From contig CAZMRK010000675.1 in assembly GCA_964568355.1 (NCBI GenBank), positions 1 to 14,630 of the forward strand: DNA of 14,630 bases, in the 5' to 3' direction. This DNA is from JAJPJX01 sp964568355. Its GTDB lineage: Bacteria > Acidobacteriota > Terriglobia > Bryobacterales > Bryobacteraceae. The translations under genes and the position numbers were made by a program. Every line of letters starts with the position of its first letter. Position 1 is the stretch's first letter. Positions 1-5,331 of this stretch are shown piece by piece. The notes below the pieces were generated by a model. The model was not told the DNA's origin and made no database searches. It saw nothing but the letters and a program-made list of their open reading frames with translations.

Positions 1-1123
1 CCAGTATCTGCACGGCAAGCTCCCCACCTGGAACGCCTTCGTCGAGCATCCCAATTACGATGCGTACTGGCGCCGCCTGGCGGTTCCTACGTACCTGGAC
101 CGCGTCACGGTCCCGGATCTGCACGTAGCCGGCTGGTGGGATCAGGAGGACTTCTACGGTCCGCTCGAGATCTACCGGAACCTCGAGGCCAGAGATACGG
201 AGCATCGAAACTACCTGGCTGTGGGACCCTGGAATCACGGCGGCTGGCGCGGAAAAGACGGGCGCAAGCTGGGCCCGCTGGACTTCGGGAGCGATACGGC
301 CCGCGAGTTTCGTGAGCGGATCGAAGCGCCCTGGTTTGCACACTGGCTGAAGGACAAAGGCGGTTCGATTCCCGAAGCTCGTACCTTTCGCACCGGCACC
401 AATCAGTGGCAGTCCTATGATGCCTGGCCGCCGCTCCGCGGAAAGCGGGAGCGGAATCTGTATTTCCAGGCCGGCGGCAAGCTTTCCTTCACCGCGCCTT
501 CCAGCGAGCGGGATGACGCCTTCGATTCGTACGTCTCCGATCCGGCGCGCCCGGTGCCGTATCGCAAGCGCCCCATCAGCCCAACCTATCCCGGAGGAGG
601 ATGGCCGGTGTGGCTGCTGGAAGATCAGCGCTTCGTGGATCTACGGCCTGATGTGCTGAGTTGGCGGACCGAGCCGTACACCGAAGACCTCAACGTGGCG
701 GGTGATCTGGCGGCGCACTTATTCGCCTCCACCTCCGGCACCGACAGCGACTGGATTGTGAAGCTGATCGATGTGTACCCGGAGGAGTTCGCCAGGCAGC
801 CGGAGATGGGCGGCTATCAGTTAATGGTTGCCAACGAAGTGTTCCGCGGGCGTTTTCACAAGAGCTTCGAGCATCCCGAGGCGCTCGTGCCCGACCAGGT
901 GACGCCATACGTGATCGGCCTGCACGCGGTGGATCACTGTTTCGAAAAAGGGCACAGCATCATGGTTCAGGTGCAGAGTACCTGGTTCCCGCTGATCGAC
1001 CGCAATCCGCAGAAGTTCGTGCCGAACATTTTCGAAGCACGGGAGCAGGACTTCCAGAAGGCGACGCAGCGAATCTTCCACTCCTCCCGCTTTCCGTCCC
1101 ACCTGACCCTGCCGACGTTGTAA
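1..1123 (+). CDS. CocE/NonD family hydrolase (X-Pro dipeptidyl-peptidase S15 type), C-terminal part; 5' end outside window
   Basis: The reading frame is open from base 2, giving 373 visible residues and a TAA stop at 1121-1123; the true start lies upstream of the window. Members are serine alpha/beta hydrolases that cleave esters or amides (cocaine esterase, glutaryl-7-ACA acylase, alpha-amino-acid ester hydrolases). Visible parts are the catalytic Asp in GWWDQEDF (D47, bases 140-142) and the catalytic His in GPWNHGG (H79, bases 236-238); the Ser nucleophile would be upstream. From about residue 140 comes the PepX_C jelly-roll, with the family signature around DSDWIVKLIDV and, near the C-terminus, FPLIDRNPQ. 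An internal GTG at 221 lies between the catalytic Asp and His and cannot be the real start. It is paralogous to the C-terminal half of the GH2 fusion at 10192-14630. The substrate cannot be told from sequence. Confidence 0.93.
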   Translation, partial: QYLHGKLPTWNAFVEHPNYDAYWRRLAVPTYLDRVTVPDLHVAGWWDQEDFYGPLEIYRNLEARDTEHRNYLAVGPWNHGGWRGKDGRKLGPLDFGSDTAREFRERIEAPWFAHWLKDKGGSIPEARTFRTGTNQWQSYDAWPPLRGKRERNLYFQAGGKLSFTAPSSERDDAFDSYVSDPARPVPYRKRPISPTYPGGGWPVWLLEDQRFVDLRPDVLSWRTEPYTEDLNVAGDLAAHLFASTSGTDSDWIVKLIDVYPEEFARQPEMGGYQLMVANEVFRGRFHKSFEHPEALVPDQVTPYVIGLHAVDHCFEKGHSIMVQVQSTWFPLIDRNPQKFVPNIFEAREQDFQKATQRIFHSSRFPSHLTLPTL

Positions 1124-1125
1124 AC

Positions 1126-1170
1126 GCAACCGCCGATTCACGCAGATTCACGCAGATAAAAGAAAAACAA
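1126..1170 (+). repeat. Dispersed repeat, copy 1 (half element with 10-bp tandem repeat)
   Basis: The element starts two bases after the stop codon of the CocE gene. Its first 36 bases match the copy at 3541-3576 at 32 of 36 positions and it ends in an A-rich tail. Inside, GATTCACGCA is repeated in tandem at 1135-1144 and 1145-1154, followed by GAT. No matching inverted half is visible downstream, so unlike copy 2 it cannot fold into the long hairpin. It looks like a genome-dispersed intergenic repeat rather than a gene part. Confidence 0.75.
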
Positions 1171-1186
1171 CAGCATAAGCATAAGA

Positions 1187-1215
1187 TTGACACCGGGTGA
1201 TGCAGTGTGTATCCT
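1187..1215 (+). promoter_or_regulatory. Candidate sigma-70-like promoter for the PQQ dehydrogenase gene
   Basis: TTGACA at 1187-1192 is a perfect -35 hexamer. A 17-base spacer leads to TATCCT at 1210-1215, a 4/6 match to the -10 consensus. The -10 ends only seven bases before the ATG at 1223, so a transcript starting at the usual distance would begin at or next to the start codon. That fits the absence of any Shine-Dalgarno sequence before this ATG and suggests a leaderless mRNA. No transcript data are available, so this is a prediction. Confidence 0.5.
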
Positions 1216-1222
1216 TCGCCCC

Positions 1223-3535
1223 ATGATTCGAGCGAGGATGCTGGTGTTGTGGGTATCCGGGGTTTGTGCGGCCCAGGTTTCCAAGGATCCTCAGCAAATC
1301 GAACTGGGACGGGCTACTTTCCGGATTTACTGTTCTCCCTGCCATGGCATTCGGGCAGAGGGTGGCCGCGGGCCTGATCTGACCCGCGGGGTTTATGCCG
1401 GCGGCGAGGAGGACCGCGATCTGTTCCGCGCCATCGCCCGCGGCGTCCCGGGCACCGAGATGGCTTCCTTTTCGCGCGATCTGGACGATGCGAGCATCTG
1501 GCGCCTGGTCTCCTTCATCCGCTCGGCGGCGCGTCGCGAAACCGAGGCCGTCGCCGGCGACGCTGCGGCGGGAGAGGCTCTCTTCTGGAACAAGGGCGGA
1601 TGCGGCCGATGTCACGCCGTGGGCGCGCGCGGCGGACGCCTGGGGCCGGAGTTGACCCGCATCGGGCGCCAGCGCAGCCTGTCCTATCTGCGGGATTCCA
1701 TCGTCTCGCCCAATGCCGATCTCACGCCCGGCTATGCCACCGTCCGCATTATCACGCGCGACGGCCGCAAAATCGTCGGAGTCGAGAAGAACTTCGACAA
1801 CTTCTCGGTGCAGTTGCTGGACACCGCCGAAAAGCTGCACTCCTACCGGCGGGCGGATCTCGCTTCGGCCAGCCGCGAACAGCAGTCCCTGATGCCCGGC
1901 TCTTATGCCGGTCTGTTTTCCAGCAGCGAATTGAACCACCTCCTGGCATACCTGGCCAGCCTGCGTGGAACTGCTCCGGCCGAGCCGTCGCCCTCGAGCG
2001 CCGACGGGTTGAGCGATGAGCACCTGCGCAAAGCTCAGGAGGATCCCGCCACCTGGGTGATGTATGGTCGCAATTACGCCGGCTGGCGCTACAGCGAACT
2101 GAAGCAGATCGATACCGGCAATGTAGCCTCGCTGCGGCCGCAATGGATCTTCCAGATGCCGGGCATCAGCCGTATCGAGACCACGCCTCTGGTCTACGAC
2201 CGGATGATGTGGCTCACCGGCTCCTCCAACCATGCCTATGCTCTCGATCTGGCGACCGGCCGCCAGCTATGGCACTATCACGAATCCGTGCCCGAGGGGA
2301 TGCACCTCTGCTGCGGGGAGGTCAACCGCGGCTTCGCGGCCGCCGGCGACCGTCTGTTCAAAGTGAATGTGGAAGGCACTCTGCTGGCGCTCGATGCCCG
2401 ATCCGGACGCCTGATCTGGAAGACGCGGGTGGCGGAACCGCGCCAGGGATACAGCACCACGGTGGCTCCGCTGGTGGTCAAGAATCTCGTTCTGGTCGGC
2501 GGGGCCGGAGCCGAGTTCGGAACGCGCGGGTTCATCGATGCGTATGACATGCGCAGCGGCGAACGGGCCTGGCGGTTCTATACCGTGCCGGCGGCCGGCG
2601 AACCCGGCGGAGAGACGTGGGGCGGCGATTCCTGGCGGCGGGGCGGCGGCTCCATCTGGATCACCGGCACTTACGATCCCGAGCTGAACCTGGTCTACTG
2701 GGGTACCGGCAATCCAGGACCGGACATGAACGGCGACGTGCGGCCGGGCGACAATCTGTACACCTGCAGCCTGGTGGCGCTCGACCCCGACACAGGCAAG
2801 CTCAAGTGGCATTTTCAGTTCACTCCGCATGATGTGCATGATTGGGATGCCATCAGCGATCCGGTGCTGGTGGATCTGCAGCACCAGGGCCGTCCGGTCA
2901 AGGCCGTCATTCAGGCCAACCGCAATGGCTTTTTCTACGCGCTCGACCGGACGAACGGCAAGCTGCTGGCCGCCCGGCCCTACACCCAGGTGTCCTGGGC
3001 CACCGGCATCGCTCCGGATGGAAAACCAATCCTGGCAACCGGGCAGGATCCCGCCGAGGGCGGCAACAAAGCCTGTCCCGGTTTGGGCGGCGGTCACAAC
3101 TGGCACGCCACGGCCTATCATCCGCAGACCGGCCTCTATTACTTCAGCTCAACCGATGGCTGCCATCTGTATTTCAAGATGCAGCAGAACTACCTGGAAG
3201 GGCAGTGGTATCAGGCCAGCACCGTAGGCAACGTGCCGCGCGAGCCCACTACCGGCTCGATCATCGCCGTCGATCCCGCCACGGGTGAAACCAAATGGCG
3301 CTTCGAGATGGTCACTTCGCCCAGCGCAGGCATTTTGGCTACGGCAGGGAACCTCGTCTTCACCGGCGATCCGCAGGGCTACCTGTTTGCCCTCGACGCG
3401 CGCACCGGCAAGCCGCTCTGGCATTTCCAGACCGGAGGCGCGATTGTGGCGCCGCCCATCACGTACGCGCTCGACGGGAAACAGTACCTGGCCGTCGCGA
3501 GTGGGAGCAGCCTGGTGACGTTCGCTTTGCCGTAA
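1223..3535 (+). CDS. PQQ-dependent alcohol-type dehydrogenase with two N-terminal cytochrome c domains
   Basis: The 770-residue protein starts at ATG 1223, chosen because a Sec-type signal peptide follows directly (cleavage plausible after the VCAA region). An in-frame TTG at 1187 coincides with a -35-like hexamer and would bury the signal. Haem 1 is CSPCH (37-41) with M80 as likely axial ligand. Haem 2 is CGRCH (127-131) with M224 as likely ligand, in a region resembling the Planctomycete/Verrucomicrobia putative haem-binding domain. A quinoprotein beta-propeller fills about 277-770. It has the adjacent Cys pair C363-C364 that contacts PQQ, the GTGNPGPD motif with metal ligand N497, and PHDVHDWDA with catalytic D540. 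D542, two residues on, is the position that is Asp in lanthanide-dependent enzymes. The enzyme probably oxidises an alcohol or sugar in the periplasm and passes electrons to its own haems. Known quinohaemoproteins usually carry the haem C-terminally. Substrate unknown. Confidence 0.93.
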   Translation: MIRARMLVLWVSGVCAAQVSKDPQQIELGRATFRIYCSPCHGIRAEGGRGPDLTRGVYAGGEEDRDLFRAIARGVPGTEMASFSRDLDDASIWRLVSFIRSAARRETEAVAGDAAAGEALFWNKGGCGRCHAVGARGGRLGPELTRIGRQRSLSYLRDSIVSPNADLTPGYATVRIITRDGRKIVGVEKNFDNFSVQLLDTAEKLHSYRRADLASASREQQSLMPGSYAGLFSSSELNHLLAYLASLRGTAPAEPSPSSADGLSDEHLRKAQEDPATWVMYGRNYAGWRYSELKQIDTGNVASLRPQWIFQMPGISRIETTPLVYDRMMWLTGSSNHAYALDLATGRQLWHYHESVPEGMHLCCGEVNRGFAAAGDRLFKVNVEGTLLALDARSGRLIWKTRVAEPRQGYSTTVAPLVVKNLVLVGGAGAEFGTRGFIDAYDMRSGERAWRFYTVPAAGEPGGETWGGDSWRRGGGSIWITGTYDPELNLVYWGTGNPGPDMNGDVRPGDNLYTCSLVALDPDTGKLKWHFQFTPHDVHDWDAISDPVLVDLQHQGRPVKAVIQANRNGFFYALDRTNGKLLAARPYTQVSWATGIAPDGKPILATGQDPAEGGNKACPGLGGGHNWHATAYHPQTGLYYFSSTDGCHLYFKMQQNYLEGQWYQASTVGNVPREPTTGSIIAVDPATGETKWRFEMVTSPSAGILATAGNLVFTGDPQGYLFALDARTGKPLWHFQTGGAIVAPPITYALDGKQYLAVASGSSLVTFALP

Positions 3536-3536
3536 G

Positions 3537-3633
3537 AAAGGCAACCGCCGAGGCACGCGGATTCATGCAGATAAAAACCAAAGAAAACCAATCAGCCAAT
3601 GATCTGCATAGATCGGCGGTTGCTTTGCTTTTT
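3537..3633 (+). terminator. Probable terminator between convergent genes, built from the repeat
   Basis: The long hairpin formed by repeat copy 2 is followed directly by TTTGCTTTTT (3624-3633), the layout of a rho-independent terminator for the + strand dehydrogenase transcript. AAA before the left arm can pair with TTT after the right arm, lengthening the stem. The T-run ends at base 3633, one base before the stop codon of the minus-strand gene. In the opposite direction the tract after the hairpin is only weakly T-rich, so termination of the minus-strand transcript here is less certain. Confidence 0.6.
3541..3623. repeat. Dispersed repeat, copy 2 (full inverted-repeat element)
   Basis: The element begins five bases after the PQQ dehydrogenase stop. 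The outer arms GCAACCGCCGA (3541-3551) and TCGGCGGTTGC (3613-3623) are perfect complements. The inner arms ATGCAGAT (3565-3572) and ATCTGCAT (3602-3609) are also perfect. The inner loop is A-rich. Its left 36 bases match the element at 1126-1161 at 32 of 36 positions. The spacing between arms is unequal on the two sides (13 versus 3 bases), which suggests decay or an internal deletion relative to a symmetric ancestor. Confidence 0.8.
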
Positions 3634-5178
3634 CTAATTCGGTTCGGGAGCCACTTCGATCGCATTCACGCTTGCATAATTGCGCACCGGAACGAAAGAC
3701 AGCACGATCTTGCCCTGAGCATTGGGCTCCAGGCCGTGAAAGACCTTTTCCAGCGCGCGATTGGCTCCCCCGGCGGCCTGAAAGAGATCGAAATTGCGCA
3801 ATAAGGCGACGCCGTTGGCAAAGACGTCGAACACCCGGCTGCCGGCTCCTCCCCCGCCCGGCCTTCCCGGACCAAACCAGGCTTCATTGAAGCGCAGCCG
3901 CACCGCGTAGCGCCCCGGCGCCAGCGGGAGCGTGTAGGTGAAATGGCCGAAGCGCTCCCCCCGGTACAACTCAGGATCCGAGGTTCCCGCGATCGGCTCC
4001 GGACGCAGCACCGTTTGGCCGCGCGTGAAGTAACGGTCCGGCAGCCAAGCCCGGCCGCTTTGGTCGGTATAGCGCAGGTCGCGCGCCACAATCCGCACCG
4101 GCAATGGCTTTCCCGAGGGTGCCGGCAGCAGGGCAATGCCGTTGAGAATCGCGTTCTCTTTCACCGACCGGAACCGCAGATGCAACTTGCCGTCACTGGC
4201 GGCGGTGATGCCGGTGAAGACTTTTTCATTGGCGATATTCGCGCCTCCGGCATCGGAAGTGACGTCCAAGCCGTCCAGCAGCAGTTTGCCGTTGATGAAA
4301 ACCTGGAAAATGCGGCTAGTCTCTCCTCCGCCGGCGACATTGTCCTCGCCAAAAACCGGCTCCGAAAAATAGAGGTGCAGTTCATGGCGGCCGGGCTGGA
4401 GCGGGATCGCATAGGAGAACTCCTGGCCTTCGCGGCGGGTCCGGAAGATCGCGGGGTCGGCGGTCTGGGCGATGCGATGCGGCGGCGTGGTCACTATCGT
4501 CCCACCCTGGAAGTAGCGATCGGCCAGCCAGGTATTTCCCAGGTGGTCCACGTAGAGGCCATCGGTGGAGCCGCATTGGATCCGGATCGTATCGGAAGGG
4601 ACTCCCGCCGCCGGACTCACGGGAACTGGTGGCTGCCCTTTTCCTTTTCCGGTGCGCCACCAGATCGAACCAAGAGCGGCCAGCAACAAACCTGCCAACA
4701 GGATCACCAGCAGGCGCCGCTGGATGGAGAACCGCGGCGCGGTTCCCATATCCGGTACGCCCGCCTCCTCGACACCGGCGTCCGGTACGACGGTCAGAGA
4801 GGTCGTCCCGTTGGGCGAAGGCTCCTCGGCAGCGGGTCCCCCACGGACAACGAACTGCGGCACGTATTGTCCCGGCGGAATCGCGATCTGGATCGGATGG
4901 TCGGCGCCGTCGGTTTCGTAGTACTCGCGGAGCCGTTTGCGCAGCCGGTGCGCCTCCACCCGCACAACCGAGTCCTGCTTCTGGTTGAAATCCGGGGGAC
5001 GTCCGAACGCCTCTACCGCGATGCTGTATTCCTTGATCTGGTCGGCTTGCCCTTGAAAATACTTTTCGCTGATGTAGGTGAGAAAGTTGGCCAGACCGGG
5101 CGCGCGCACAAAGGCTTCCGAGCGAAGGACCCTTTCGAGTTCCCGGCGTTCCTCTTCGTATCCTGTCAACGCGGACAT
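3634..5178 (-). CDS. Putative transmembrane one-component regulator: winged-helix-like N-terminus, one TM helix, two malectin domains
   Basis: The protein has 514 residues, with its ATG at 5178-5176 and only a weak G-rich stretch before it. Residues 1-110 resemble a winged-helix DNA-binding fold. The stretch around VVRVEAHRLRKRL (71-83), followed by a hairpin IAIPPGQYVP (98-107), mirrors the recognition helix and wing of OmpR-type domains. Similar N-termini occur in acidobacterial membrane proteins. A low-complexity linker leads to one hydrophobic helix (about 154-174). Two malectin-like carbohydrate-binding domains follow (about 197-354 and 360-511), each with the DRYF, DPxxxR or DPELYR, and GGAN-x-ALEKVF or GGANIANEKVF motifs. 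The layout matches ToxR/CadC-type regulators that sense outside and bind DNA inside. The malectin calls are firm; the DNA-binding role and carbohydrate ligand are inferred. Alternatively it is a surface-anchoring protein with no regulatory role. Confidence 0.82.
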   Translation of the reverse strand: MSALTGYEEERRELERVLRSEAFVRAPGLANFLTYISEKYFQGQADQIKEYSIAVEAFGRPPDFNQKQDSVVRVEAHRLRKRLREYYETDGADHPIQIAIPPGQYVPQFVVRGGPAAEEPSPNGTTSLTVVPDAGVEEAGVPDMGTAPRFSIQRRLLVILLAGLLLAALGSIWWRTGKGKGQPPVPVSPAAGVPSDTIRIQCGSTDGLYVDHLGNTWLADRYFQGGTIVTTPPHRIAQTADPAIFRTRREGQEFSYAIPLQPGRHELHLYFSEPVFGEDNVAGGGETSRIFQVFINGKLLLDGLDVTSDAGGANIANEKVFTGITAASDGKLHLRFRSVKENAILNGIALLPAPSGKPLPVRIVARDLRYTDQSGRAWLPDRYFTRGQTVLRPEPIAGTSDPELYRGERFGHFTYTLPLAPGRYAVRLRFNEAWFGPGRPGGGGAGSRVFDVFANGVALLRNFDLFQAAGGANRALEKVFHGLEPNAQGKIVLSFVPVRNYASVNAIEVAPEPN

Positions 5179-5202
5179 GTACCCCAGCCCCGATCGGCTA
5201 GG

Positions 5203-5211
5203 AGTATAACA
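5203..5211 (-). promoter_or_regulatory. Candidate extended -10 promoter element for the malectin gene
   Basis: Read on the minus strand the sequence is TGTTATACT, an extended -10 (TG-N-TATACT). It lies 24 bases upstream of the ATG at 5178, which leaves a short 5' leader. No good -35 is present. The expected -35 zone, about 5226-5231, falls inside the left arm of the 5226-5266 dyad, the usual arrangement for repression or activation at a promoter. The string GTTATACTC recurs just upstream of the CRTAC1 start. Confidence 0.4.
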
Positions 5212-5225
5212 TGGGCACTTTGTAA

Positions 5226-5266
5226 GTTACACGGTCCGGAGCGGGAGACGTTTCATCCCGTGTAAC
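5226..5266. promoter_or_regulatory. Operator-like interrupted dyad upstream of the malectin gene
   Basis: GTTACACGG (5226-5234) and CCGTGTAAC (5258-5266) form a perfect 9-bp inverted repeat with a 23-base spacer, which places the arm centres 32 bp, about three helical turns, apart. The inner stretch contains a second small dyad, CGGGA (5242-5246) and TCCCG (5256-5260). It is not followed by a T-run in either direction, so a terminator is less likely than a protein-binding site. A half-site variant, GTTACC, lies at 5300-5295 on the minus strand. Confidence 0.45.
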
Positions 5267-5273
5267 ACTGCTG

Positions 5274-5299
5274 AAAAATAAAACACTTTACCGCGGTAA
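5274..5299 (-). terminator. Perfect 12-bp palindrome plus T-rich tract after CRTAC1: weak terminator or operator
   Basis: TTACCGCGGTAA at 5288-5299 is a perfect palindrome 32 bases downstream of the CRTAC1 stop. On the minus strand it is followed by AGTG, then TTTT and TTTTT separated by one A (5274-5283). The T-rich tract suggests termination, but the palindrome has no room for a loop beyond a four-base CGCG, so the hairpin is short. Its GTTACC edge resembles the half-sites of the dyad at 5226-5266, so it may instead be another binding site for the same regulator. Confidence 0.35.
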
Positions 5300-5331
5300 C
5301 CAGAAGGCCCTCCCCAGCGTTTCGCACTATC

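Noticed and set aside
1148..2233. Long open frame on - strand opposite the PQQ dehydrogenase
   Set aside because: It lies antisense to the two haem domains, shows no family motif, and part of it reads through the intergenic repeat.
3943..5265. Long open frame on + strand opposite the malectin gene
   Set aside because: It is antisense to a gene with clear domain homology, has an arginine- and glycine-rich composition without recognisable motifs, and fits a GC-rich shadow frame.
5226..5266. The 9-bp dyad as a rho-independent terminator of CRTAC1
   Set aside because: The loop is 23 bases and no T-run follows on the minus strand; the T-rich tract lies before this dyad, next to the 12-bp palindrome.
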